The position numbers and the translations under genes were made by a program. From a bacterium (GTDB lineage Bacteria > Verrucomicrobiota > Kiritimatiellia > CAIKKV01 > CAITUY01), in contig JBAXWB010000018.1 of the NCBI GenBank assembly GCA_037128595.1, positions 40,959-104,958 of the forward strand: 64,000 nt of DNA, given 5' to 3'. Under the pieces are notes generated by a model. That model was not told the origin of the DNA. It saw only the letters and a program-made list of their open reading frames with translations, and ran no database searches. Below are positions 1 through 9,170 of this stretch, one piece after another (position 1 is the stretch's first letter; each line of letters starts with the position of its first letter).

Positions 1-51
1 TAAAAACACCAGTCCCAGAACAGAGGCCCATTTCACGCTGAAATTCATCAT
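1..51 (-). CDS. N-terminus of an exported protein (partial)
   Basis: The minus strand opens with two successive ATG codons (at 51 and 48) and reads MMNFSVKWASVLGLVFL up to the window edge. This is a typical signal-peptide start: one lysine, then a hydrophobic run. An AAGGA ribosome site lies just upstream. The start follows the preceding exported protein by 49 bp on the same strand, so it is probably the third gene of that transcript. Nothing can be said about function because the rest is outside the window. Confidence 0.6.
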   Translation of the reverse strand, partial: MMNFSVKWASVLGLVFL

Positions 52-100
52 ATTTTCCTTTGCAAACTCACGTTCACCGCTATCCTGATCTGGAACCCTC

Positions 101-1984
101 CTAACGGATCCCGTAAACCGTGCCGATCAGATAGGTCAAAGATCCGTAGAGGTGTACCTCAAGGGCATCAGGCACGCCGTTGTTATTCAGGTCAACCGTC
201 ATCCAGTCGGGAAGCGTTGCCGTGATGCGGACATCGTCCAGATAAGCCACCCCCCTGTTATGCACCTGAAAGCTCGAATACGTGCTTCCTCCTGCCGCAA
301 ACGGCTGATCGACCAGCAACAAAACGCCATTAAGGAATATCGAGATTTTACGTAGTGAAAAATCCTGACACACGGTCAAGCGGATGAACTGATTTTCCTG
401 TATTACCGGAACGGGTCCATTGGTGTAATTTTGCATGCAGGTCACCCAACCGCCGGCGGTGGCTACCACCAGATAGCCGCTCCGATTCACATAACTGACG
501 AACAGGGCGGTACCGGTCGGCGCATTGATCGGCTCCCCTCCCAAATGTGGTGCCAGATAAAAGTCTGACCACACTTTCTGATCGGCGGCTGAGACCATGC
601 GGTTTGAGATGACGGCACTATCCGGCAAAAAGACCGCCTGACTCACCGTTCGGCCCAGGCTATATCCGGCCAGCCCCCCGCCATTGGTCACCACCACGCC
701 TGCCGTGGCACCCCATCCGCGGAATCCCAAGGCGTTGATTACTGAGCCTAAAGCATATTTCTGAAAATCATCAACAAAGGGAATCCCCATCACGGCATGA
801 TCAGTGAGATTATTCGTGACCGCAAACGGGCCGGTCATATCCACCCCAGTCAGGGATGAGATGAACCGGGAGGTTGCTCCCTGAAAGTCCAATCTGCCCC
901 CAGGGGTGAGAGACAAAACCCCCGAATGATTGAACGTCACGCCCTCCGCCACGGTCACGAGCCCTGCAGATCCCACCGTCACCGAACTGCAAGCCAGAAT
1001 ACCAGACGACTGGACCACCCTTCCCGACACGTTCAAAGTTGACACGGTCACATTCTGGTTCAATGTAAGAGCCACCCCCGCCGCCACCGTGATACTTCCG
1101 GAAACCGTGAAGGCCGTCCCGGCGACAGTCACATTCTGGGTGATGGTCAGCGCTTCGTTATAAGTCCCCCCGTTCACACAGAGAACATCCCGCGGCCGAT
1201 AGGCATTCAATGCGGCCTGCAAGGTGGGATATACCGGGTAACCGCTGCTTCCGCCAACATACTGTGTTCGTGCGGCATACCCGTAAAGCTGCAATTCCCG
1301 GGCATCCGCCAAGCCTCCGGCATCCCCGTTCCGGTTGGCCGTCAGGGTCGGGTTGCAGGAGGTTTGAATCCATACATCGTCCAACCAGGCGCTATTTTGT
1401 GCATTGCGGGCGATGAATTTACCATAGGTGGCCGCCGTCCCCACAAAGGGAAGATCCTGGATTACCAACTGGTCATTGACCATCAGGGCTGAATTAGACT
1501 TTGCATAGTCCTGATAAATAGAAATATGGGCCCAATTACTTGTAATCGGCTGGACAGGCATGCCCCACACATCATTACTGCAGGTTACCCAGCCATTTGA
1601 AGTGGCCACCACGACATAGCCGGCGGTACTGTAATAATGGATATGACTGGCGGCATTCGTGGGGGGCGCCAGTTGGACATCCCCTTTAAACGGCTTGATA
1701 TGGAAATCGGTCCATACTGCGGATAAGACATTTGAGTTCACCCCATTTGTCAGCCCCGCATGCCCACTGAAAGACACCGAATTGGTCGCGGCCGCATCCG
1801 CAAAACGGTTGACCCCATTGGTTACCACCACGTTTGAATCAGAGCTCCAGTGATTCGTCGCAGTAGTAAAATCAAGCCCCACCCCATATCCCTGAAAGTC
1901 GTCACTAACGGGCAGCACAGCCCCGGCACTCATTGCTATCCCCATCACGGCGGAGAGAACCCAAAATTTTATCATGCTTTTCAT
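101..1984 (-). CDS. exported LamG-like / beta-helix surface protein with Ca-binding-type spacers
   Basis: About 627 residues from the ATG at 1984, chosen over the upstream in-frame start at 2008 because GGGGGTG sits 4-5 bases before it. A signal peptide (MKSMIKFWVLSAVMGIAMSA) opens the protein. Two related blocks of about 200 residues, each starting with a VxDDFQxY motif and ending in LDDVxI, look like concanavalin/LamG-type jelly rolls. Each is followed by an Asp/Asn-rich spacer (ANRNGDAGGLADARELQLYG and DLNNNGVPDALEVHLYG) like thrombospondin-3 or dockerin calcium loops. Between them is a Thr/Val/Gly-rich stretch with pectin-lyase-like beta-helix periodicity. The chain ends GTVYGIR, close to the end of two other surface proteins in this window. 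Probably cell-surface or secreted; substrate unknown. Confidence 0.75.
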   Translation of the reverse strand: MKSMIKFWVLSAVMGIAMSAGAVLPVSDDFQGYGVGLDFTTATNHWSSDSNVVVTNGVNRFADAAATNSVSFSGHAGLTNGVNSNVLSAVWTDFHIKPFKGDVQLAPPTNAASHIHYYSTAGYVVVATSNGWVTCSNDVWGMPVQPITSNWAHISIYQDYAKSNSALMVNDQLVIQDLPFVGTAATYGKFIARNAQNSAWLDDVWIQTSCNPTLTANRNGDAGGLADARELQLYGYAARTQYVGGSSGYPVYPTLQAALNAYRPRDVLCVNGGTYNEALTITQNVTVAGTAFTVSGSITVAAGVALTLNQNVTVSTLNVSGRVVQSSGILACSSVTVGSAGLVTVAEGVTFNHSGVLSLTPGGRLDFQGATSRFISSLTGVDMTGPFAVTNNLTDHAVMGIPFVDDFQKYALGSVINALGFRGWGATAGVVVTNGGGLAGYSLGRTVSQAVFLPDSAVISNRMVSAADQKVWSDFYLAPHLGGEPINAPTGTALFVSYVNRSGYLVVATAGGWVTCMQNYTNGPVPVIQENQFIRLTVCQDFSLRKISIFLNGVLLLVDQPFAAGGSTYSSFQVHNRGVAYLDDVRITATLPDWMTVDLNNNGVPDALEVHLYGSLTYLIGTVYGIR

Positions 1985-2017
1985 GTCACCCCCAGTCATC
2001 AACCGCATCGGGCTGGA

Positions 2018-3856
2018 TTACATGATGATGATCATCGTGGCTTCCGAAGGTATCAGAACCCATTCGGCAGGGGTCACAAACGTGGCGTTATTGGGATTCA
2101 GCAGATTCGAATAAAAGACACGCTCAGCCCCGCTGAAGCCCTGAAGGTTCACCGTGGCTCCGGGCGACAAAGCGCTCAGGTCCAGGTTTTTCACATAAAG
2201 CGCCTTTTTGCCTGCTCCCACACTATTGGTCAGCGTGAGGGTGCTATTATCAGACACAAACGCGAGCCGGTTGATGGAGAACGGTTCATCGGCGACACTG
2301 ACATTATACCCGTGATCGGTACTTAAGGCCTCCATCTGGACGTTTGTACCAATGGCCAGGGTACCTTGGGCTGCCCAACCCCACTGTGCACTGTTGGTCA
2401 TGGCCACATGCAGAACGGCGTTGGAGAGCGTCATCATGGAGTTTGCGCCCACATTGACGACGGCATTGGTACCAAGACGCATTTTCAAAGTCTGATCAAG
2501 CGCCGCCCCGGTCACCGTATTCGTTGTGTTGGCCACAATATCAAAAGTAGCCGCAGACTGATCATCCGAGAAGTGAAAAGCATAAGGATCGGAATCAGCC
2601 GCATACCCCTCCATGCGCGCTCCACTCATGGAAAGCGTGCCCCCATTATGAATGCGCAAATAGCTATGACTGGTATACGTGACATCGCGCGCCACATGCA
2701 AAGTTGTCCCCGCCCCCATCGCGAAGCATCCATTCACCCCACTGATCAGCATGCTTCTGCCGTAATTAATCCTGTACATCCCGCCAGCGCCGGAAACAGC
2801 TCCTGTCCGCGACAGGATGAACAGATTGAAATACTGATCAACTGTATTTCCCGCCGTCCGGAGAAACAAACGTCCCGTTCCGGCAAGTAGATTCGTCCCC
2901 GTTTGAGAGTTATCTTTGCCACCAAATGAGGACGCCACATTATTAAAAGTGATGTCAACCACCCCCGCTCCACCGACGACCGCGCTTGCTCCGGACGTCT
3001 GCACATGGAATGCCCGTTGCACATTTGTCCAGACCATATCCCCGTTCATGGTTACATTGGCCCCGTCCATGAAATAGATGCTACCCATATTGGGCGGATC
3101 AGTTTGGATCAAAGTCCGGTTACAGGTCAGGGTTCCTCCAAACGTAACCGACGAATTGTAACGGATGTAGAGAAGTCCAGGTCCATCAATGGTCCCGGAT
3201 CCCGTTATGGCCACCTTTGCACTCCCCGCAATGGCATTAAGCCTCCCGGGCCCCGTAATCGTCCCATTGTTCGTAAATAAGAACGGAGAATAATCAATCG
3301 TCCCGAATGTAAACCCACTTGCCGCACCGATCTCAACCCGGCCTCCTGCATCAATAGCAAAGGTGCGATCTTTTCCTGCACTCCACTGCCGGTCATCCGT
3401 ACTGGTGGATTTCCACACTCCGCCCGAGCGAATGGTGACGGAGGCTGCCTCCGTAAGCGCAGTTGATAAAGAACTCAATTCCATCATTTGCTCAAACACA
3501 CCGTGAGGACCAACGGTAATAGGGCCGTTTATCCCCGCCCTCTGGATAGCACTTCCGGTAAGCAACAGCGTATGTGTGCCAGAGCCCGTCGTAGTCCCGA
3601 TGTCAATGGCACCCACATCAATTCTTTGAATGTCATTCTTCCACTGGGAGCTATAGTCTCCATCCACATTGATGGAAATATCATTGGTGGACACTGGCGC
3701 AACCCCGCCCACCCATCGCGCCGGGTTGGTCCATATTCCTGTCGTTGCATCGAGCCATACAGAGGTCGTCGCTCGTGCCGTCAGCCCGCCTGCCAGCAGG
3801 ATTACGCCAAACAGGAGCCCCAGGATTGATTTCGATAAAAACGTTACTGTATTCAT
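2018..3856 (-). CDS. exported autotransporter-like beta-helix protein
   Basis: About 612 residues from the ATG at 3856, preceded by GGGGAG; an in-frame start 8 codons upstream lacks a better site. The signal peptide ends near LTARA-T. After it comes the motif WxDATTGIWTNPARW, typical of the repeat unit at the start of autotransporter-associated beta-strand proteins. The rest is Gly/Thr/Asn-rich with regular beta-helix spacing and no enzyme motif that I recognise. The last residues, IPSEATMIIIM, look like a PEP-CTERM sorting signal (IPEPATM plus a hydrophobic helix) that has lost its second proline and stops after five hydrophobic residues. First gene of a likely three-gene unit: 33 bp to the next gene downstream. 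Confidence 0.72.
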   Translation of the reverse strand: MNTVTFLSKSILGLLFGVILLAGGLTARATTSVWLDATTGIWTNPARWVGGVAPVSTNDISINVDGDYSSQWKNDIQRIDVGAIDIGTTTGSGTHTLLLTGSAIQRAGINGPITVGPHGVFEQMMELSSLSTALTEAASVTIRSGGVWKSTSTDDRQWSAGKDRTFAIDAGGRVEIGAASGFTFGTIDYSPFLFTNNGTITGPGRLNAIAGSAKVAITGSGTIDGPGLLYIRYNSSVTFGGTLTCNRTLIQTDPPNMGSIYFMDGANVTMNGDMVWTNVQRAFHVQTSGASAVVGGAGVVDITFNNVASSFGGKDNSQTGTNLLAGTGRLFLRTAGNTVDQYFNLFILSRTGAVSGAGGMYRINYGRSMLISGVNGCFAMGAGTTLHVARDVTYTSHSYLRIHNGGTLSMSGARMEGYAADSDPYAFHFSDDQSAATFDIVANTTNTVTGAALDQTLKMRLGTNAVVNVGANSMMTLSNAVLHVAMTNSAQWGWAAQGTLAIGTNVQMEALSTDHGYNVSVADEPFSINRLAFVSDNSTLTLTNSVGAGKKALYVKNLDLSALSPGATVNLQGFSGAERVFYSNLLNPNNATFVTPAEWVLIPSEATMIIIM

Positions 3857-3888
3857 AGTCGCTTTTCTCCCCTTTTCCAATTCGTTCT

Positions 3889-3919
3889 AATATATCCCGT
3901 ATTCCACTTGTCACAAGTG
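3889..3919 (-). promoter_or_regulatory. candidate promoter with palindromic operator
   Basis: On the minus strand TTGTGA and TATATT are spaced by 16 bases, ending about 33 bp before the ATG at 3856. The -35 element lies inside a perfect 15-base inverted repeat (CACTTGT-C-ACAAGTG, 3905-3919), a good place for a repressor. Sequence match only. Confidence 0.4.
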
Positions 3920-4024
3920 ACTGAAAGAGACATACGTGTTTGCAAAACGGACATCGCCGTCCTGAGACTGGTTATCCGAGGCAAGAGGTCAGGAGGGCGA
4001 AAGCAGAGAAGAAGAGTTCCAGGC

Positions 4025-4058
4025 AAAAAAAATGCCCGCTGTCACTTGAACAGCGGGC
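4025..4058 (-). terminator. rho-independent terminator of the HU gene
   Basis: Perfect 9-bp stem (GCCCGCTGT / ACAGCGGGC, 4034-4042 with 4050-4058), 7-base loop, then a run of eight T on the minus strand. It begins 12 bases after the HU stop codon. Confidence 0.9.
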
Positions 4059-4070
4059 ACCCAGGAATCT

Positions 4071-4346
4071 TTACACCGTCAGGATGGCATCCTTGGCGGC
4101 CTTGGCGATCTTGAATTTCAAAACCGTCTTGGCGGGAATCTCAATGGATGCCCCTGTGGCAGGATTGCGCCCCGTCCGGGCCGCACGCTCCACCTTGACA
4201 AGTTTCCCCAACCCCGGAATGTTGAACCCATCCGACGCTTCACGGAACGCCATTTTGACCAGGGCCTCCAGCAGCTCCGCGACCTGTTTCTTTTCAACTC
4301 CGACCGTTTCGGCCAACTCAGTAATGATTTCACTCTTGGACTTCAT
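4071..4346 (-). CDS. HU/IHF-family DNA-binding protein
   Basis: 91 residues, the usual HU length. Small basic nucleoid protein that dimerises and bends DNA. The N-terminal helices (KSEIITELAETVGVEKKQV) are followed by the family signature around IPGLGKLVKVERAARTGRNPATG, where the arginine-proline beta arm enters the minor groove, and an end rich in lysine. The start at 4346 has AAGGAG six bases upstream. It stands alone with its own terminator. HU, IHF-alpha and IHF-beta cannot be told apart reliably from the sequence alone. Confidence 0.95.
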   Translation of the reverse strand: MKSKSEIITELAETVGVEKKQVAELLEALVKMAFREASDGFNIPGLGKLVKVERAARTGRNPATGASIEIPAKTVLKFKIAKAAKDAILTV

Positions 4347-4455
4347 AACGTCTCCTTGTTGAGATTGATAACAAACACCCCTTGACTTTACGCTCCCCAG
4401 CGTTCTGTAACAAGCGGATAATGCCGATAATGGCGCCCCGCATCACCCCTCACCC

Positions 4456-5058
4456 CTACCACGTCATTTTCAAGAGGGGCTGGATCTTGTTTTCTTCGGG
4501 CAGCGCGGGGGTAGGATTTTGATATTCCCAAGGCCGCTCTGAAGTCACTACCGCCCAGACACCCAGCTTTTTCTCCCTGGCCTGCTGCTCGGCTAAGGCC
4601 AATGCTTGAGACTGGAAATATTGAGGGTAATGCCAAGCCCACCCTTCCGCCACCATTTCCCGGTTGACCCATCTGCTCCCTACATAAACCTCGGCAATCA
4701 CGTAGTCATACCCATCTTCCATGTCTTTGATACTGACCACCTGGATGGTCACCTCATTACCCAGTACTTTCCCCGCCAGAATCTGCCGGGAGGCATCCCA
4801 GTAGATTTGCCCTTTTTCGGGGGCTTCAATTTCCGCCAGCCACACCTCAATTTGACGGGTCTCAGGGGTGAGCAACGTAAGCGTTTCCCCACTGGCCACG
4901 TCAATGACTTTGCCAATGAACACCTGTCCGACCTGAATGGCCGGACTTCCCTGACTTTGCAGACGCAAAGTTACCTGATTAGGCTCCGAATAAACCATTA
5001 CCGGGAGCCATAAAACGCCACAAAGAAAGGTAGCATAAACTTTTACTAATGCGTTCAT
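4456..5058 (-). CDS. exported staphylococcal-nuclease-fold protein, catalytic arginines missing
   Basis: 200 residues with a signal peptide (about residues 1-24). The SNase OB-fold is clear: VGQVFIGKVIDVASG, then VWLAEIEAPE, then VNREMVAEGWAW. Against S. aureus nuclease, Glu43 is kept (APE), but Arg35 is Trp, Asp40 is Glu and Arg87 is Tyr (DGYDYV instead of DRYGR). Nuclease activity is therefore doubtful; a binding role is more likely. The tail WEYQNPTPALPEE...IQPLLKMTW matches the tail of the second paralogue at 37401-38018. It is divergent from the substrate-binding protein gene, with 222 bp between them. Confidence 0.85.
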   Translation of the reverse strand: MNALVKVYATFLCGVLWLPVMVYSEPNQVTLRLQSQGSPAIQVGQVFIGKVIDVASGETLTLLTPETRQIEVWLAEIEAPEKGQIYWDASRQILAGKVLGNEVTIQVVSIKDMEDGYDYVIAEVYVGSRWVNREMVAEGWAWHYPQYFQSQALALAEQQAREKKLGVWAVVTSERPWEYQNPTPALPEENKIQPLLKMTW

Positions 5059-5280
5059 GACGTCACCTCACCTTCTGTAATACGTACTGTTTTCAGATTC
5101 AGATAACGCGCACCCCTTACTTAACTTTAATCGTCCCTATGGCCTACCTCACTCCCTTCTTCCCCATAAACATTATACTCGGGACACCCTTGATTGAGAA
5201 ACATAATATCCATTGTGTATCAGCCCCGGGCATCGAGCACCCCTTTACTTACCGTGTTTTGTTTGCGATAGTTATTACAA

Positions 5281-6432
5281 ATGAAACGCACCATGAGTCT
5301 GTTTTTATTATTCCTTATCGTGGGCGGTCTAGCCCTCTGGTGGGGGTCTCAGCGATCGACGTTGCAGCCTCCCCCAGTAGCCGTCCCTGCCTATGACCGT
5401 TATGATTACGGCCAAGGCGACACGTCCCGCATCATTGACATTGGCACCCAGCCCAGCGATCTGAGTCCTTCATTTATCAGCGAATGCCTGTTCCATGACC
5501 GTATCTTACAGCAACAACTCGCGACCGGGGGCTGGACGCTCCGCGAACACCGCTATCTCAATGGCCGGGATATGCTCCCTTACTGTGACGGCCGGCTCGA
5601 GCTTATGCTCCTCGGCGACCTACCGTCCTTCCTTGCCATGGCACACTATCGCACCGGGCTTTTCGCCATCAGCAGTCACGGGTATGACACCATCATCTCC
5701 GCGCATACGCTCACGCCTGACCAATTGAAGGGGCTCCGGATCGGGTACCCGCCAGGCACCAGCGCCCATTTTACGCTCGACCGCGCCCTCACCATTGGCC
5801 ATCTGGCATTTACCGACATTATTTCAGTCCCGCTTCAACAAAAAGACATGGAATCCGCCTTGCGCAACCATCATGTGGATGCGGTGATCGCCTGGGAACC
5901 AACCGCCTCCGGCATCTTTGCCCACCTCCCGGGCACCCGCACGGTTTTCCGCTCCGAGACTTACACCTATATCGTGCTCGACCTGGATTTCTGTACCCGT
6001 CAGCCTGCACTCCAGCAAAAGCTTCTCGCGGCCGTTCTGCGCGCCATACGCTGGGGAAGTCTTGACGATCAGAACCTCCGCACAGGGCTCCAATGGATGC
6101 ACGCGGGAGAACTGGCGTTCACAGGAACTGCTACCACCGAGGCCACTGACAAATGGATCAACCTCCTTCGCCTGGAAGGCATCGCCAACCCATCTTTCCC
6201 CATGCTGCCGCTTGGCCTTGCCGACCCACAGGGCCAGTTCCATCAACAGTTCGAATTCCTGAAAAAGAATGGCCTCCTCGCGGACTCTAACAACTGGGAC
6301 CGCATCAGCGCCTGCCTTGATTTGACAACCTTACCGGGAATCGTCAGCAATGAATCCAAGTGGCAGGTCGACCGCTTTGACTACGCCCCCGCCAAGCTCT
6401 TCAACGTCAATAAACGGGCTTTGACCAAATGA
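5281..6432 (+). CDS. ABC-type substrate-binding protein (NMT1/SsuA-like), sensor partner
   Basis: 383 residues. An N-terminal hydrophobic segment (residues 6-22) gives a signal peptide or membrane anchor. The body reads like the NitT/TauT/NMT1 periplasmic-binding fold: IIDIGTQPSD, a central LKGLRIGYPPGTSAHF hinge region, and HHVDAVIAWEPTAS, where these proteins close over the ligand. No permease or ATPase gene is next to it. Instead the stop overlaps the start of a histidine kinase by ATGA, so the pair is translated together. This suggests that the binding protein presents a ligand to the kinase rather than to a transporter. Ligand unknown. No clear Shine-Dalgarno before the ATG. Confidence 0.8.
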   Translation: MKRTMSLFLLFLIVGGLALWWGSQRSTLQPPPVAVPAYDRYDYGQGDTSRIIDIGTQPSDLSPSFISECLFHDRILQQQLATGGWTLREHRYLNGRDMLPYCDGRLELMLLGDLPSFLAMAHYRTGLFAISSHGYDTIISAHTLTPDQLKGLRIGYPPGTSAHFTLDRALTIGHLAFTDIISVPLQQKDMESALRNHHVDAVIAWEPTASGIFAHLPGTRTVFRSETYTYIVLDLDFCTRQPALQQKLLAAVLRAIRWGSLDDQNLRTGLQWMHAGELAFTGTATTEATDKWINLLRLEGIANPSFPMLPLGLADPQGQFHQQFEFLKKNGLLADSNNWDRISACLDLTTLPGIVSNESKWQVDRFDYAPAKLFNVNKRALTK

Positions 6433-8393
6433 AGCTCATTCCTACCAGCTTCCGGGCGCGTATTATTTTGGGCTTCAGCACCCTCATCCTTATTTTCATG
6501 GGGACGATGATCGGGGTTGAGTTGGCGGGTATTCCGGGCACAGCCATTGAAGGGAGTTTCGCCCGCCAGCGCGCCAGTGTTCTTAACGATATGGAGTTGG
6601 TCTCAACCCTTTTCAGCCAACGGATCAGCATTTGGTCCACTGATTGCCGTAGCAGCCTCGAAGGGTTAAGCCGGTCCCCCTTCCTACGGCGCACCTTGGA
6701 AGCCACTCCCCCTGCGGGCGCCCTTGAACTGACGGGCGAACTCGAGGCTTTTTTATTGAGTCATTCCCCTTTTGATTCCATCGCCCTCATTGACCCTGAA
6801 AGCGGCACCGTCCGCGCTGAAGCAGGGAAAGTGATGAATAACCGGTCTGCCGCTGACACCATGTTCACCCCCGCCCAACTGGCACGCCTGGTCATCCCCG
6901 GCTATTCAGAAACCATCGACGTTCATGCGTCATCCAGCAATGGCGAACACCTGCGCCTCATCCGCCAGGTGATTTCACCTGACAGCCCGAACAAGGTGAA
7001 GGCCCTCCTGGTTGGGCAAACCAGCCTGGACAACGCTTTCCAGGCGCTCATCGGCACGAGAGCGGCCCTTGACTCGCGCGACTGGGAACTCCTGCTTGCC
7101 AGCAATTTCAGCAGCACAACCAATATCATCCGCCAATACAACCCCCACTCAAACTCAGCCAAATATATTATTGATCAGCAAAATATTTTCCCCACCTTAG
7201 GCCTGGCTATCTCCGGAACAGAAGGCGCCTACGATGGCCCCGACGAAAACGGGCGAAAGGTACTTGCCTTCCATCGCCAGATCAGAATCAACGGCAGCAT
7301 CGCCTGGGGGCTGGCGCTAAGGATGGATCATCGCCTCGCACTTAAGCCAGCTGCAGCGGCGCTTATAAATCAAGTCTTTTTCTGGACCATTCTCATGATT
7401 ATCGGTATTGGCATCTGCATCCTGATCGCCCGCCAACTATCCAATCCTGTCCATGAGCTTATTGCCGTGGCACAACGCATCGACCAAGGCGATCTCACCG
7501 CCCGTGCGGTAATCAACGATCAATCTGAACTCCTTCTCCTGTCCGACGTCTTCAACAACATGCTTAACCGCCTCCAGCATTGGCATCAGAATCTAGAGCT
7601 GGAAATCAGTGAGCGCACCCGCGAGTTAAGGGCCAGCGAAGAACGCTTCCGCCAGCTGAATTCGAAGTTGGAGAAACGTGTGATCGAGCGTACCAAGGCA
7701 CTTGAATCCGCCAACAGCGATCTGGAGTCCTTCAGTTATTCGGTTAGTCACGATTTGCGTGCGCCGCTTCGTGCCATTGAAGGGTTCAGCCAGACTATTG
7801 AAGAGGACTGCTCCGGAAAGCTGAATGCCGAGGAAAAGGAATATCTGGCACTCATCCGGAAAAATGCCGCCAAGATGTCCTCCTTGATCGAGGACCTGCT
7901 GCGCCTTGCGCGCATGACCCGGACCGAAATGCGTCATGAACCCGTCGATCTCACTGCACTGGCCGTTGAGCTGAGCCATTCAATCCAAGCACAGAATCCG
8001 CAGCGCCGGGTCGACTGGAGAATTGCTCCCGGTCTCCGCACCCAAGGCGATAACGCCCTCCTGCGTATCGCCTTGGAAAACCTTCTTAACAACGCCTGGA
8101 AATACACCGGACACAGCGAACAGGCGATCATTGAGTTCAGCCGGACAAAGTCCGGAGAGCCCCCGGCCTTTGTGGTGCGTGACAATGGCGCCGGCTTTAA
8201 CATGGAATATTCCAGCCGGCTTTTCTCCCCGTTTCAACGAATGCATTCCTCACAGGATTTTCCCGGGACAGGTATTGGCCTCGCGATCGTCCAGCGCATC
8301 ATCAGCCGGCACAGGGGGCGTATCTGGGCTGAAGCCACGGTCAATCAAGGCGCGGCCTTCTTCTTTACGTTAGCCGATTCTGATAACGCCTGA
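6429..8393 (+). CDS. membrane sensor histidine kinase (HAMP, HisKA, HATPase)
   Basis: 654 residues. Two membrane segments (about 10-30 and 314-335) enclose a periplasmic sensor region of roughly 280 residues. A HAMP linker follows (PVHELIAVAQRIDQGDLTAR), then a coiled coil, then the phosphoacceptor box SVSHDLRAPLRAIEGF with His441. The ATP-binding domain shows NNAWKYT (N box), VRDNGAGF (G1) and GTGIGLAIVQRI (G2). It has no receiver domain, and no response-regulator gene is adjacent. The H box with DLRAPLRAI is of the bacteriophytochrome-like kinase group. It is coupled to the upstream binding protein through a 4-base overlap. Confidence 0.93.
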   Translation: MKLIPTSFRARIILGFSTLILIFMGTMIGVELAGIPGTAIEGSFARQRASVLNDMELVSTLFSQRISIWSTDCRSSLEGLSRSPFLRRTLEATPPAGALELTGELEAFLLSHSPFDSIALIDPESGTVRAEAGKVMNNRSAADTMFTPAQLARLVIPGYSETIDVHASSSNGEHLRLIRQVISPDSPNKVKALLVGQTSLDNAFQALIGTRAALDSRDWELLLASNFSSTTNIIRQYNPHSNSAKYIIDQQNIFPTLGLAISGTEGAYDGPDENGRKVLAFHRQIRINGSIAWGLALRMDHRLALKPAAAALINQVFFWTILMIIGIGICILIARQLSNPVHELIAVAQRIDQGDLTARAVINDQSELLLLSDVFNNMLNRLQHWHQNLELEISERTRELRASEERFRQLNSKLEKRVIERTKALESANSDLESFSYSVSHDLRAPLRAIEGFSQTIEEDCSGKLNAEEKEYLALIRKNAAKMSSLIEDLLRLARMTRTEMRHEPVDLTALAVELSHSIQAQNPQRRVDWRIAPGLRTQGDNALLRIALENLLNNAWKYTGHSEQAIIEFSRTKSGEPPAFVVRDNGAGFNMEYSSRLFSPFQRMHSSQDFPGTGIGLAIVQRIISRHRGRIWAEATVNQGAAFFFTLADSDNA

Positions 8394-8399
8394 TCCGGC

Positions 8400-8885
8400 C
8401 TAGCCGGAACCAAAATCCGGATGTCCATGCTCCTGTTCCCGCTTTTGCCACTCGTTTAGCAATCGCATTACTCCACACCGGCTCCACCAGTTTTCGGGCA
8501 GGTCACATTCCCTGTTTTCCACTGCCATACCGACTTCATCTTCAGCAGGATCAATTACGCCGAAACGGCGCAGTTGCCCCCTTAATCCCACATCTTTCGA
8601 AGTTATAACCCATGAGGAGAACTGTGTTAAAGGATTGAGACCCGACAACGGTAGCCCTTTCTGCTTTCCCCTGTTACTTGGCGTTCATTGAACCATTGCT
8701 CCACGTCAATCGGCTCAAGTTCATGGATGAATTTGTCTCCGAATTTGCGGGCGAAAACCTTGAATTTCGAGAAATACCCATCAATGGTAATCTCGGCCGT
8801 GCCACCGCCGCGCTTACTCTGCAGGAACTCCTCAATCAAACCAGATACCGTTCTTTGTTGCGGCCTTGGTCTTACGCGAAATCAT
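8400..8885 (-). pseudogene. decayed tyrosine-recombinase-like gene
   Basis: Read on the minus strand, coding sense is spread over three frames. MISRKTKAATKNGIWFD starts at 8885 and hits a stop; a second frame (to 8627) reads LIEEFLQSKRGGGTAEITIDGY...FGDKFIHELEPIDVEQWF, which resembles the N-terminal core-binding (SAM-like) domain of phage-type integrases; the third frame (8648-8400) continues with FSSWVITSKDVGLR. At least two frameshifts separate the pieces and the catalytic RHRY domain is not present. It lies just before a broken tRNA copy, as integrases often do. The family call rests on the middle piece only. Confidence 0.55.
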
Positions 8886-9063
8886 GATTCTTTTGTCACC
8901 AGTGATCTTGCGCGAAAGAATCACTTGCCAAGATGCCCCTCGCTTCCTTATGTTGTAACCCGTTTTAAGCATTGCAGCCCTCGATTTCGAATTTAGGATA
9001 CGGGGCGATGATGTCAGTCTCCATTAAAGACATAGCCGCAAATGCTTTAATACAAACGACTTT

Positions 9064-9098
9064 GGAGAGGTGGCCGAGTGGTCTAAGGCGCAGCACTG
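9064..9098 (+). pseudogene. 5' half of a tRNA-Ser gene (broken copy)
   Basis: These 35 bases are identical to the first 35 bases of the intact tRNA-Ser at 9498: acceptor 5' strand GGAGAGG, D arm, and anticodon stem CAGCA up to the first loop bases. Identity stops inside the anticodon loop, where a palindrome begins. TGCTG, which could be the 3' side of the anticodon stem, appears at 9151-9155, but no 3' acceptor strand follows. Not functional. Confidence 0.85.
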
Positions 9099-9146
9099 TC
9101 CGCCACAGGCGGATCCGCCAGCCCGCTGAGGCGGGCGTGTGGCGGA
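9099..9146. repeat. palindromic repeat inside the broken tRNA anticodon loop
   Basis: Outer arms TCCGCCACA (9099-9107) and TGTGGCGGA (9138-9146) are perfect. Between them are two smaller hairpins, GGCGGATCCGCC and CCCGC-TGAG-GCGGG. This is a REP-like nested palindrome. Its left edge is exactly where identity with the intact tRNA-Ser ends. Confidence 0.8.
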
Positions 9147-9170
9147 GAGATGCTGAAGGGCACTCGAGTC

